Below are positions 46,129-54,206 of a DNA stretch of 64,000 bases, in pieces. The notes under the pieces are model-generated. The model was not told the origin of the DNA, did no database searches, and saw only the letters and a list, made by a program, of their open reading frames with translations. A program made the translations under genes and the position numbers. Every line of letters begins with the position of its first letter. Position 1 is the first letter of the stretch. The stretch is from Pedobacter sp. PAMC26386 (GTDB lineage Bacteria > Bacteroidota > Bacteroidia > Sphingobacteriales > Sphingobacteriaceae): the NCBI GenBank assembly GCA_014302835.1, contig CP060294.1, forward strand, positions 496,001 to 560,000. The letters are read 5' to 3'.

Positions 46129-47811
46129 ATGAAATCTATACTAATAGGACTTACTTTGCTCCTGATACAGGTGCATTTATTTGCACAAAAAAAAGAACAG
46201 GCTTCTGAAGCTGTGGTCACTTATGGGTTCCGTGAGAATGGGAAAGAAACTCAGGGAGAACAAAAAATATTCGTTAAAGGTAGCCAGTCACGACTGGCCT
46301 CACAAGGATCTTCCGCCAAGCAACAGCAATATCTCCAGGCAGAAGAAAAATCAAGTTACCAGGTATTGAACAGTAAAGGTATTACTTATACATATAAGAA
46401 GCCATTTTCAGAAGCTATTCAGGTAGAACTCCTTACTGGTACAGATACTATTTTGGGTATTCTCTGTAAAAAAGCCAAACTCTTTATTCGTTCTAATACT
46501 ATTGAAGTCTGGTATACTAATGATCTGATCATTAAAGGAACACCAAATTTGTCCGTGGGTCCGGGTCTGGGACTCATCTTAAAAATCATTAGGAATGGAA
46601 ATTCCGAAACCTTTGCCAAAAATATCATCTATAGGAAGGTGACTGATCAAGAGTTATCCTGGCCTAAAACGTGGGGTACTATGCTCGATGAATCAAATTA
46701 TCAGCGGCAGGTTATTGAAAGCAGGTATACTACGCTTACCATTTTTAATGATGAACAGCTTAGTTTTGGCAATAAAATAGAAAATCCTGCGGGAGAACAA
46801 TCCGATGTTACTTATCATTTTTCCGGCGGGACAATTATTCTTAAAAAAGTGAAACTTCCGGCAGTAAAACCAGGGCAGTCTTTGTTTGCAGAACTGGTAC
46901 AGCATTCAAATGGGGATGCATATGACCGTACCGGATCTGTGTTTATGATTCCGACAGACAAATCAATCTCTTTTTTAAACGCGCTAAAGAGTGGCTTGCA
47001 AACCTTACCCGTATACGCCGCCAGAAATGGTAAAAAATACCAAGGTGTTACTGCTACCGATAACTACTTGCCGCCATTGGAACTCATGCGTTTCTTTACT
47101 TCTTTTGGAGTCAAACATTTCAATGCCCAGGCTAAAATCAAAGGTTACAATTGGGCAGATTCTGTTATCTACAAGCAAGATATTTCCCTGCTTTTACCAC
47201 GTTTGCAAGGGGAGGTTTGGATTGGGGTTTTTATTGGTAATTATGATAAAGGTGGTCATATGGCAAGTCTTCATTTTAAGTACTATGATGGGGAAGAACC
47301 AGATACAAAACCTAAAACCAAAACCTGGACTATGCCTATTTTTAATACAACGAACCTGATGGAAATGAGTGGTCAGGAATATGGGACTATGTTTGACCAG
47401 GATTCACTTGCCGTTACGGTTGACATCCCATCTGGCGTAAAGAATCTTAAATTGAGGTATCTTACTACTGGACATGGTGGCTGGGAAGGCGGAGATGAAT
47501 TTGTACCAAAAATGAATGAAGTTTTTTTAGATGGTAAACGTGTATACCATTTCATCCCATGGCGGGAAGATTGTGCAACTTATCGATTGTTGAATCCGGC
47601 TTCTGGAAATTTCCCCAATGGATTATCTTCTTCAGACCTCAGCCGTTCCAACTGGTGTCCGGGTACGCTTACATTGCCTGTAGAAATTCCTTTGCCAGAG
47701 TTGAAACCAGGTAAACATACCCTTCAGATTGCTATACCTCTGGGTAAGCCTGAAGGAGGGAGTTTTAGTGCATGGAATGTTTCAGGAGTATTAATTGGTG
47801 ATCAGATTTAA
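46129..47811 (+). CDS. GLPGLI domain fused to PNGase F-like N-glycanase
   Basis: A 560-residue secreted protein (Sec signal ending HLFAQ). Residues about 22-185 look like a GLPGLI domain. Residues about 225-555 match the two jelly-roll domains of peptide-N-glycosidase F. GDAYDRTGSVFM (D266) parallels the PNGase F CDEWDRYANVYV motif carrying catalytic D60. TTGHGGWEGGDEF (E457) parallels the segment with catalytic E206, and SNWCPG near residue 509 matches GWCPG. The third functional acid, E118 in PNGase F, has no obvious counterpart in the GVFIGNYDKGGH region. The enzyme would cleave N-glycans from glycoproteins. It follows a SusCD pair. Activity is inferred. Confidence 0.8.
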   Translation: MKSILIGLTLLLIQVHLFAQKKEQASEAVVTYGFRENGKETQGEQKIFVKGSQSRLASQGSSAKQQQYLQAEEKSSYQVLNSKGITYTYKKPFSEAIQVELLTGTDTILGILCKKAKLFIRSNTIEVWYTNDLIIKGTPNLSVGPGLGLILKIIRNGNSETFAKNIIYRKVTDQELSWPKTWGTMLDESNYQRQVIESRYTTLTIFNDEQLSFGNKIENPAGEQSDVTYHFSGGTIILKKVKLPAVKPGQSLFAELVQHSNGDAYDRTGSVFMIPTDKSISFLNALKSGLQTLPVYAARNGKKYQGVTATDNYLPPLELMRFFTSFGVKHFNAQAKIKGYNWADSVIYKQDISLLLPRLQGEVWIGVFIGNYDKGGHMASLHFKYYDGEEPDTKPKTKTWTMPIFNTTNLMEMSGQEYGTMFDQDSLAVTVDIPSGVKNLKLRYLTTGHGGWEGGDEFVPKMNEVFLDGKRVYHFIPWREDCATYRLLNPASGNFPNGLSSSDLSRSNWCPGTLTLPVEIPLPELKPGKHTLQIAIPLGKPEGGSFSAWNVSGVLIGDQI

Positions 47812-47840
47812 ATATTAATATTAACGCTATACAAGACAAA

Positions 47841-47874
47841 AAAGCGGGGAAGGATAATGATCATTCCCCGCTTT
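47841..47874. terminator. bidirectional intrinsic terminator
   Basis: The stem AAAGCGGGGAA / TTCCCCGCTTT has A- and T-rich flanks and lies between the convergent PNGase F-like and NTF2-like genes. Confidence 0.8.
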
Positions 47875-47875
47875 A

Positions 47876-48244
47876 CTATCCTTCCCGATGATAGAACTTA
47901 GCAGCGATTGTCCACTTCCCTTCAACTTTTAGCAGATTCAGATAATCGACCATAATATGCTCGTTTAAACGCAAACGTACTTTTGCGAAAGCAATTTCTG
48001 GAGATAAAATGTCAATCATTAAGACCTCTTCCTTACGGAGAGAACCTAATTCTTGAGGCGATTTTCTACCTGCTATTATTTCGCGGTATTCTGCAATAGG
48101 GCGAACAACAACACTACCTTCCTGGGCAGAATAAAGCACACAACCCTGATTAAAAACCTGATCGAATTTCACTAGATCTTGTGTATACAAAACTTCAAAA
48201 TAATCTTTTAGCATTAACTGAACTTCTTCTGTGATCATAACCAT
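47876..48244 (-). CDS. NTF2-like (SnoaL/lumazine-binding type) protein
   Basis: A 122-residue NTF2-fold protein from the ATG at 48244; the ORF runs open to 48313, but the upstream part is hydrophobic and falls in the regulatory region. It has the usual helix start (ITEEVQLMLKDYFEVLYTQDLVKFDQVFNQGCVLYS) and a four-strand sheet ending DYLNLLKVEGKWTIAAKFYHRE. Such proteins are small enzymes or binding proteins of unknown substrate. It is divergent from an HxlR regulator with strong palindromes between, so it is the likely regulatory target. Confidence 0.82.
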   Translation of the reverse strand: MVMITEEVQLMLKDYFEVLYTQDLVKFDQVFNQGCVLYSAQEGSVVVRPIAEYREIIAGRKSPQELGSLRKEEVLMIDILSPEIAFAKVRLRLNEHIMVDYLNLLKVEGKWTIAAKFYHREG

Positions 48245-48273
48245 TGTTTTGATTCTTACTGGTTTTAGTAAAA

Positions 48274-48314
48274 ATATTTGTACAAATATGAAAGTAATAG
48301 AATCATTGTACAAT
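48274..48314. promoter_or_regulatory. two TTGTACAA palindromes, candidate HxlR operators
   Basis: ATATTTGTACAAATAT at 48274-48289 is a perfect 16-bp palindrome. ATTGTACAAT at 48305-48314 is a perfect 10-bp palindrome with the same TTGTACAA core. Their centres are 28 bp apart. Both sit 30-70 bases upstream of the NTF2-like gene and between it and the divergent HxlR gene. Confidence 0.5.
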
Positions 48315-48316
48315 AA

Positions 48317-48351
48317 GTGGTTAATTAATCACTTAGGGATTAATTAACCAC
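48317..48351. repeat. 14-bp perfect inverted repeat, 7-base loop
   Basis: GTGGTTAATTAATC at 48317-48330 is exactly complementary to 48338-48351. It directly adjoins the two TTGTACAA palindromes in the HxlR/NTF2 intergenic region and could be a further operator or a transcript hairpin. It lacks a T-run, so a terminator is unlikely. Confidence 0.5.
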
Positions 48352-48411
48352 CCTTCATTAAACTGGTAGTTTATGCCTATTTTTATAAATCTAAAGCGTG
48401 AATTATTACCT

Positions 48412-48768
48412 ATGTATCAACGAAAAATTCCAATGAATTATAATTGTGGTCTTAGCATTGCAATGGAAGTGGTCGGTTCAAAATGGAAATTTTGCATACT
48501 GGATGAAATTTCAAAAGGAATAAAACGGCCCAGAGATCTGGCTAATTCTGTAAGTGGTATTAGTAAACGAGTACTACAAAATCAGTTAAGAGAGCTAGAG
48601 ATGCATGGAATTGTGGAAAAAACAATCTATACAGAAGTTCCGCTACGGGTAGAATATCATCTCACTGATTCGGGGATTTCTCTCTTGCCTTTAATTTCTG
48701 CTGTTGAGCAATGGGGGTTAGGCTTTGCTCAACAGTTGAAAACAATCTTGATAAGAGGAGAGGGATAA
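48412..48768 (+). CDS. HxlR-family transcriptional regulator
   Basis: A winged-helix regulator of 118 residues from the ATG at 48412; an in-frame ATG at 48373 would add 13 residues not seen in the family. The HxlR pattern is clear: NYNCGLSIAMEVVGSKWKFCILDEISKG, RPRDLANSVSGISKRVLQNQLRELEMHGIVEKTIY, PLRVEYHLTDSGISLLPLI and the closing WG. A cysteine near the N-terminus (YNCG) is in the place where redox-sensing HxlR proteins have theirs. Divergent from the NTF2-like gene. Confidence 0.9.
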   Translation: MYQRKIPMNYNCGLSIAMEVVGSKWKFCILDEISKGIKRPRDLANSVSGISKRVLQNQLRELEMHGIVEKTIYTEVPLRVEYHLTDSGISLLPLISAVEQWGLGFAQQLKTILIRGEG

Positions 48769-48783
48769 TCCGAATAAAATCAA

Positions 48784-49701
48784 TCAATTATTTATCGAAT
48801 AATAATCCCAGATCTCTTTTGAAATCGCAGCAATTACGTTGATACCTCTTTCTTTGGGTGCCTTAAAATCGGACATGAATACAGAAATAGCAAGATGTTT
48901 ACCATTAGGTAAAGTAACGATGCCAATATCATTGAAAGCAGCCATTTTACCCTGTTTGTTCACCCCCGATGCACCAGTTTTATGAATTAATTCAGTTTTA
49001 GGTGGTAAAAGGAGTGTAATCCTTTTGCCCCAATCTGGCAATTCCCTCATAATCCCGATCAGGAAATCATTACTCGGTTTTGAAAGTAATTTCTGATCAT
49101 ATAATAGTTGGAGTAATTTTAGTGAGGCAACAGGTTTACACCAGTTTTTGTATTGTAGCTCCCAACTCTTTTCCATTTCTCCTTCTGTATAGATTATAGA
49201 AATATCTTTCACACCTTTATTATGGAGATACTTATTTACTGAAGCTGGCTTGCCAGCTACCTGGTTATATAGAAAATCACAAGCATTGTTGTCACTTTTT
49301 GAAACGGCATAGGTCAGCAGATCAGCTAAGGTCATATCAAGATCCTGATTTGGGAAATCTTTCAACATAGGGCTCCAGGTACTGGTATCCAATTTTTCTT
49401 TAGGCATATGGAATTTTTGGCTGAGCTTTAATTCTCCTTTATCCACCCTGTGTAAGATGGCAAATGCAAGCGGGAATTTGAAAACGCTCATCATTGGGTA
49501 GCCATGATTTCCGTTAATGATAAAACCACCATTGAAGTCTAATCCTTGTACACCTACACCAATTTTCCCTCCAGCAGTATCAATGATGTGCTTAATCTTT
49601 ACTTGTAATTGTAAAGTTGACCTGCTCTGCTGAGCAAACATAGCTTGTGGTATAAGAAATAATACTATAAAAATAAACTTAAGGTTTTTTGATTTTTTCA
49701 C
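48784..49701 (-). CDS. class A beta-lactamase (A2-like subclass)
   Basis: A 305-residue periplasmic serine beta-lactamase with signal peptide ending AMFAQ. Active-site motifs are complete: S72-V-F-K75, S136-D-N138 and K241-T-G243. The omega-loop reads YTEGEMEKSWELQYKNW, a form like the PER/CfxA-type class A2 enzymes of Bacteroidota, with the general-base glutamate probably E173. Expected to hydrolyse cephalosporins and penicillins. It is not adjacent to the BlaI-BlaR1 pair 37 kb away. It follows the amidohydrolase gene by 35 bases and may be read through from it. Confidence 0.93.
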   Translation of the reverse strand: MKKSKNLKFIFIVLFLIPQAMFAQQSRSTLQLQVKIKHIIDTAGGKIGVGVQGLDFNGGFIINGNHGYPMMSVFKFPLAFAILHRVDKGELKLSQKFHMPKEKLDTSTWSPMLKDFPNQDLDMTLADLLTYAVSKSDNNACDFLYNQVAGKPASVNKYLHNKGVKDISIIYTEGEMEKSWELQYKNWCKPVASLKLLQLLYDQKLLSKPSNDFLIGIMRELPDWGKRITLLLPPKTELIHKTGASGVNKQGKMAAFNDIGIVTLPNGKHLAISVFMSDFKAPKERGINVIAAISKEIWDYYSINN

Positions 49702-49735
49702 GCAGCGAATTTAATAATTCAAGATTACTTTAATA

Positions 49736-50722
49736 CTAAAGGCCAAGTAATTTATCTGCATTTCCATGGGCTATTTTTGCTATTTGTTCAGCAGGAAGTT
49801 GAATCTCATTCAGAAAGTCGATGCCCATCTGATTGCTACTAAAGGGATAATCTACAGATAGCATAATATTGTCTATACCGATAGTGTCAAGAGCAATCTG
49901 AAGTGGAGGCTGTGTGAAAAAACCACTTGTAGTGATATAAAGCTGTTGTCGAAAAGTCTCTATAAGCGTGCGCTGATTTTGTCCGCCACTGCCGGGCTGA
50001 AATGCTTTGTTTGATCTTTCCCACATCATTGGCAGCATTTCTCCCATATGACCTATAATTATCTTTAATTGCGGGTAGGTGTCAAATATACCAGCGGCTA
50101 AAAGACGTAACACGTGGACGGCAGTTTCCGAATGCCATCCCCATCCCCAACACGCAATCGCATCATAAGGACCGGTATTATTTCCTATATTACTATAATA
50201 AGCATCCATTACTGCATTGGGTGGAAGTCCTGGATGAATATAGATTGGAACTCCCAATTTTTCGGCTCTTTCAAAGATGGGCGCGAATTTAGGGGCATCA
50301 AGAAAATCGCCATTTGTAAGACCTCTAATCATCGCACCGCGAAAGCCGTAAGCTTTAACAGTGCGTTCAAGTTCATCGGCTGCTGCTGCTGGTGTGGTCA
50401 TCGGAAGATGAGCAAATGCCGTAAACCTTTCAGGATGGTCTTTGATTTTTTCAGCCAGCAGATCATTATATCTTGAAGCAAATTCGGGTGCAAGTGTGCT
50501 GTCTAACAAGTTCACATCAGTGTTTTCGACAGAGAGCACCTGCATAGATATGCCAGAATCATTCATAGAATTCAAGCGCTCACCGGATATATCCGCCAGT
50601 TTTGGCATCATTAACATTGTGGCGCTTGATGTCTTTTTGTTTCCCAATACACCAGCTGGTATAAGACTTGTCATCTCGGGAAATGATACGTGTTCTTCTA
50701 GTGTTACAATTCTCATCTTCAT
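49736..50722 (-). CDS. ACMSD-family amidohydrolase, dihydroxybenzoate decarboxylase-like
   Basis: From the ATG at 50722 (upstream in-frame starts overlap the previous gene) the protein has 328 residues. It has a TIM-barrel with the N-terminal motif MRIVTLEEHVSFPEM, where the E-x-H form replaces H-x-H as in gamma-resorcylate and 2,3-dihydroxybenzoate decarboxylases. Other ligands are the histidine of IYIHPGLPP, the histidine of IIIGHMGE and the aspartate of LSVDYPF. It may decarboxylate an aromatic acid. It is 43 bases downstream of an FAD monooxygenase, pointing to a shared aromatic pathway. Confidence 0.82.
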   Translation of the reverse strand: MKMRIVTLEEHVSFPEMTSLIPAGVLGNKKTSSATMLMMPKLADISGERLNSMNDSGISMQVLSVENTDVNLLDSTLAPEFASRYNDLLAEKIKDHPERFTAFAHLPMTTPAAAADELERTVKAYGFRGAMIRGLTNGDFLDAPKFAPIFERAEKLGVPIYIHPGLPPNAVMDAYYSNIGNNTGPYDAIACWGWGWHSETAVHVLRLLAAGIFDTYPQLKIIIGHMGEMLPMMWERSNKAFQPGSGGQNQRTLIETFRQQLYITTSGFFTQPPLQIALDTIGIDNIMLSVDYPFSSNQMGIDFLNEIQLPAEQIAKIAHGNADKLLGL

Positions 50723-50765
50723 GTTTTGAATAAAATGTAAAGGCACAACAATAAAATTAGGTATT

Positions 50766-52331
50766 TCATAATGAATTTGCGGTAACAGCTGTGCTAAACC
50801 AAAGATCAGCTGCTTGTCTGATTGCTTGTTCATTAGGTTCATTGTCAGCAGCCCAGACTATATACCCATCAGGGCGTATCAGCAGAGCATTCAAACCTAA
50901 TTGCTCTTTCGCTTGTGCTGAAACATACTTCATTTGATCGCCATATTCATCGGCCAATGCTTTTAGTGTGGCATTCCCATCGAAGTCAAGCAGCAAACCT
51001 TTACCATCCTGCATTAACTCGCCAATCGTCGTATTGTCTTCCAGCTCAAAGTTGGGAACACTGTGGCCTGCCAGGGGGTGATTGCTACCAAGATCGTAGT
51101 GTGTTAAAATGCCCCATACCCTTCCTGCAAAATAGGTAGCACCGTCAGGCGTATCCATAATGTCTTTGATAATTGCATACAGGGCGCGGGCAGAAGGGGT
51201 TGGTTTCATGATTGCAACCTGGGCGCGTGACCAATCCAATATCTGCGCGCCAATAGGGTGTCGTTCAGTATAATAGCTGTCTAATAAACCTTCTGGAGCT
51301 TTCTTTTGAATAGTAGCGGCCAGTTTCCAACCCAGATTCATGGCATCGCCCAGTCCAAGATTAAGTCCCTGGCCTCCAAGTGGCGCATGAATGTGTGCGG
51401 CGTCGCCAGCTAAAAGTATCCGTCCGTTGCGGTAGGTTGTAGCCTGCCGGGCGCGGTCAGTCCAGGTAGTTGCAATATGCAGCGCATTTATGGTCACATC
51501 GGTGTTTGAGATACGGCGTAGAACCTCCTGGACGTGTTCAAGTGTAATAGGTTTATCTGAATTATGAAATGCCCCACCATCAAAGTCTTGTATCACCACA
51601 TAACCTGGTTGCGATTGCAAGTACATGCCTGTTGGGGTCACAATTCGGCCCGGGCTGAGTTTCTCAGGATCGGCAATGTCAACCTGGGTAGTGTAGCCGG
51701 TAAACTCCGGTTCTGTACCCGCGAATTCAAAACCACCTGCCTTGCGAACAGCACTACGACTTCCATCACAACCTACGAGCCACTTACATTTAAATGATTG
51801 GTCACCTGACTGAACAGTTACCTCATCTTCGGTTTGATGAAAGCCGCTAGCAGCAAAACCGCGCTTAATTTCTACACCCAAGGCTTCTGCGCGGCGGGTC
51901 AGCACCATTTCAAGCTCTTGCATTTCAGAAATCAAACTGGTTTCAGTCGAACCTGGCAAGCGATACTTCCACTGCGAGGTGTCAATATCATCATTATGAA
52001 ATGGAATGCCGGCGAAGTGCCCAGCCTGACGACGTGGTCCTTTCATAGCATGTGAGTGCGGGGTTTTAATGCGTTTATGTAGCTCAAGTTCCTTTAGTAA
52101 TCCACGTCGGTAAAGCGCTTCAATAGTTGGGGCGGATAGTCCTCGTATCCCGAAAGGAAGTTGTTTTAAAGGCGAGTGCGAATTCTCCGCTTTTTCCAGT
52201 ATCAGAACCGAGCATTTGGCTAAGGCTAGCTCACAGGCTAGGAATAGACCAACTGGCCCTGCTCCGGAAATAATTACATCGTGAATAGAATGATTAGATG
52301 TGGATTTCATGTTTTTAAGTGTAGTTTTCAT
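50766..52331 (-). CDS. FAD-dependent aromatic monooxygenase (PHBH type)
   Basis: A flavoprotein hydroxylase of about 521 residues from the ATG at 52331; another in-frame ATG at 52310 is equally possible, and the open frame further upstream overlaps the AraC gene. Motifs are the dinucleotide fold VIISGAGPVGLFLA, the DG motif VGCDGSRSAVRKAGG and the FAD/GD motif LLAGDAAHIHAPLGGQGLNLGLGDAMNLGW. A C-terminal thioredoxin-like domain is present (LLLDFDGNATL...LLIRPDGYIVW), as in phenol hydroxylases, polyketide hydroxylases and Rox-like rifampicin monooxygenases. Its neighbours favour aromatic catabolism. To the eye the gene is richer in GC than its surroundings. Confidence 0.88.
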   Translation of the reverse strand: MKTTLKNMKSTSNHSIHDVIISGAGPVGLFLACELALAKCSVLILEKAENSHSPLKQLPFGIRGLSAPTIEALYRRGLLKELELHKRIKTPHSHAMKGPRRQAGHFAGIPFHNDDIDTSQWKYRLPGSTETSLISEMQELEMVLTRRAEALGVEIKRGFAASGFHQTEDEVTVQSGDQSFKCKWLVGCDGSRSAVRKAGGFEFAGTEPEFTGYTTQVDIADPEKLSPGRIVTPTGMYLQSQPGYVVIQDFDGGAFHNSDKPITLEHVQEVLRRISNTDVTINALHIATTWTDRARQATTYRNGRILLAGDAAHIHAPLGGQGLNLGLGDAMNLGWKLAATIQKKAPEGLLDSYYTERHPIGAQILDWSRAQVAIMKPTPSARALYAIIKDIMDTPDGATYFAGRVWGILTHYDLGSNHPLAGHSVPNFELEDNTTIGELMQDGKGLLLDFDGNATLKALADEYGDQMKYVSAQAKEQLGLNALLIRPDGYIVWAADNEPNEQAIRQAADLWFSTAVTANSL

Positions 52332-52371
52332 ATTGAATGATTGTAACACAAAATTCTGAAATGCTCCCGCG

Positions 52372-53199
52372 TTAGGATTGTATAAACGCGACAAAATCAT
52401 TGCTTTGCTCCCGTTCCTTTGCTTTTCGCGCGAATGCTGCTGGTGTAACACCGCTGTAGCGCTTGAATTCCCTGCTTAGGTGGGATTGATCTGTATAGCC
52501 CAACTCATGAGCTAAGCCGGCAATATTTGAATTTGGATAATGCCATAATTGATTTCGTGCCTGTTCGAAGCGCATCAGACCGGACACGTCTTTAACTGAA
52601 TAGCCAGAAGATTGCTTGAACTTCCTTTCCAAAGTGCGAACCGTTGCATGAGCCGCTGCCGCTACCTGGCTTACCGGCATGTTACCATTTGCTTTTCTCA
52701 TGGCTACTCCCGCTTTGAATAGCATACTGTTGGCAGCAACCTGCGACTGGGCATCCAAGAGATACTCTTTTACCAGAGTCAGTGCTTCATCTATCCGACC
52801 AGCATGAATCGATTTACTCAACGCGGATTGAAGCGCGGCGATAGGGTGTTCAAATAGGTGTACCCCGTCTTTACCCGATGGCAATCCAAGCAAATCGAAT
52901 ACGGTCCAGGGAAAGCATCTGATACCAATGATTTCTAAACGATTTTTCGTGTTTAAAAGAACAGGTTGATTAAGCAGTCCCATTATAAATGGTGATGGTA
53001 ATGGCTGCATGACTCCGTTATAAGAAATGCTACAGTTGCCTCCGAAATGAAAAATAATTTCAGCATAGCCATCAGGGAGTACCTCAAAATTCGATTGTAC
53101 GTTTCCAGATTCTCTTCTGTTGTACCAAAAGCACTTGATGATATCCCGTAGTTCTTCAGGAGGTTCAAATTCTTGGTGCTGCATTTTGAAAGATAGCAT
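52372..53199 (-). CDS. AraC-family regulator with DUF6597-like N-domain
   Basis: A 275-residue regulator. The N-terminal sensor part (residues 10-125: EFEPPEELRDIIKCFWYNRR...VLPDGYAEIIFHFGG) is of the DUF6597 type. The C-terminal AraC double helix-turn-helix runs from about 175 to 262 (VSQVAAAAHATVRTLERKFKQSSGYSVKDVSGLMRF, IAGLAHELGYTDQSHLSREFKRYSGVTPAAF). It precedes the monooxygenase gene on the same strand and is a good candidate for its activator. Confidence 0.9.
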   Translation of the reverse strand: MLSFKMQHQEFEPPEELRDIIKCFWYNRRESGNVQSNFEVLPDGYAEIIFHFGGNCSISYNGVMQPLPSPFIMGLLNQPVLLNTKNRLEIIGIRCFPWTVFDLLGLPSGKDGVHLFEHPIAALQSALSKSIHAGRIDEALTLVKEYLLDAQSQVAANSMLFKAGVAMRKANGNMPVSQVAAAAHATVRTLERKFKQSSGYSVKDVSGLMRFEQARNQLWHYPNSNIAGLAHELGYTDQSHLSREFKRYSGVTPAAFARKAKEREQSNDFVAFIQS

Positions 53200-53210
53200 A
53201 TTTGATAAAA

Positions 53211-54134
53211 CTAGTTAAATGATCGTCTGAATTCCAGCGGCGAAAGATTAGTTTTTGTTTTGAATAACTTACTGAATGATTGCGGATGTTCAAAACCCAG
53301 TCCATAAGCAACCTCACTTACAGATAAGTTGGTTGTAGATAATTTTTCCTTCGCTTTTTCAATGAGTTGATGATGGATGTGCTGCTGGGCATTTTGCCCG
53401 GTCAGGGAACGCAGCATATCACTTAAATAACTTGGTGATATGTTTAGTTTTTCCGAAAGATATTGAACTGTTGGAATTCCCCGGGTTAATGATTTTGCAT
53501 TGTTAAAATAGTCATTTAAAATTTCTTCCAGATTTTGTAGCAGGTCGTTGCCTACTGCTTTGCGGGTAAGGAACTGGCGTTTGTAAAAACGGTTGGCGTA
53601 ATTTAATAATAACTCTATCTGGGAGATCATAACATCCTGGCTAAAATCATCTATCCTGCTGTTCAACTCCTCTTCCATGATCTTAAAAATGGAAATGATT
53701 GTTCCTTTTTCCTGGTCAGACAGGTGTAAGGCCTCATTTGCTGAATAAGAAAAGAAGCCGTAGTTTTTGATGTTTTTTGCTAATGGATAGTTCCACAAAA
53801 AATCCGGGTGGATCAGCAAGGTATATAGGGAGCATTCTCTAACTTCGCTCTCCTTGTCGCTGCCAATTATTTGGTTCGGGGCGGCAAACAACAAACCACC
53901 TTCGTCAAAATCATAATAATTCTGCCCATACTTTAATTTCCCGCTCAGTTTTGGCTTATACGATATTTTGTAAAAGTTAAGCACGTGGGAGTGGGGAGTT
54001 GTATTAAATTCGATCCGGGTATTTGCACTATTGATCAGACTGATCAAGGGATGTAAGGGTTTAGGTAAACCAAAGATCCGATGTGCATCTGATAAAGAAT
54101 CAAATTTATGAGGGATATTTTCTTCCTTTTTCAT
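53211..54134 (-). CDS. AraC-family transcriptional regulator
   Basis: A 307-residue regulator. An N-terminal cupin-like part (residues 40-130, with VLNFYKISYKPKLSGKLKYG) is followed by a C-terminal AraC domain (IPTVQYLSEKLNISPSYLSDMLRSLTGQNAQQHIH, LSVSEVAYGLGFEHPQSFSKLFKTKTNLSPLEFRRSF). It lies between an SDR gene and a second AraC gene on the same strand; this SDR plus AraC arrangement is frequent in Bacteroidota and suggests control of the SDR. Confidence 0.9.
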   Translation of the reverse strand: MKKEENIPHKFDSLSDAHRIFGLPKPLHPLISLINSANTRIEFNTTPHSHVLNFYKISYKPKLSGKLKYGQNYYDFDEGGLLFAAPNQIIGSDKESEVRECSLYTLLIHPDFLWNYPLAKNIKNYGFFSYSANEALHLSDQEKGTIISIFKIMEEELNSRIDDFSQDVMISQIELLLNYANRFYKRQFLTRKAVGNDLLQNLEEILNDYFNNAKSLTRGIPTVQYLSEKLNISPSYLSDMLRSLTGQNAQQHIHHQLIEKAKEKLSTTNLSVSEVAYGLGFEHPQSFSKLFKTKTNLSPLEFRRSFN

Positions 54135-54149
54135 TTCGAAAATTTAATA

Positions 54150-54190
54150 CAATGATAACCGATAATAAGTGTAATTACAGGTTATCATTG
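54150..54190. repeat. 11-bp inverted repeat between SDR and AraC genes
   Basis: CAATGATAACC at 54150-54160 is exactly complementary to 54180-54190, with a 19-base spacer. It sits 16 bases upstream of the AraC start and 17 bases beyond the SDR stop. It could be a weak terminator for the SDR gene or an operator. Confidence 0.4.
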
Positions 54191-54206
54191 ATTCTTTACC
54201 AACGGA

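Noticed and set aside
48784..49701. Beta-lactamase as part of the BlaI-BlaR1 operon
   Set aside because: It lies 37 kb from that pair, on the opposite strand, with no similar operator found upstream.
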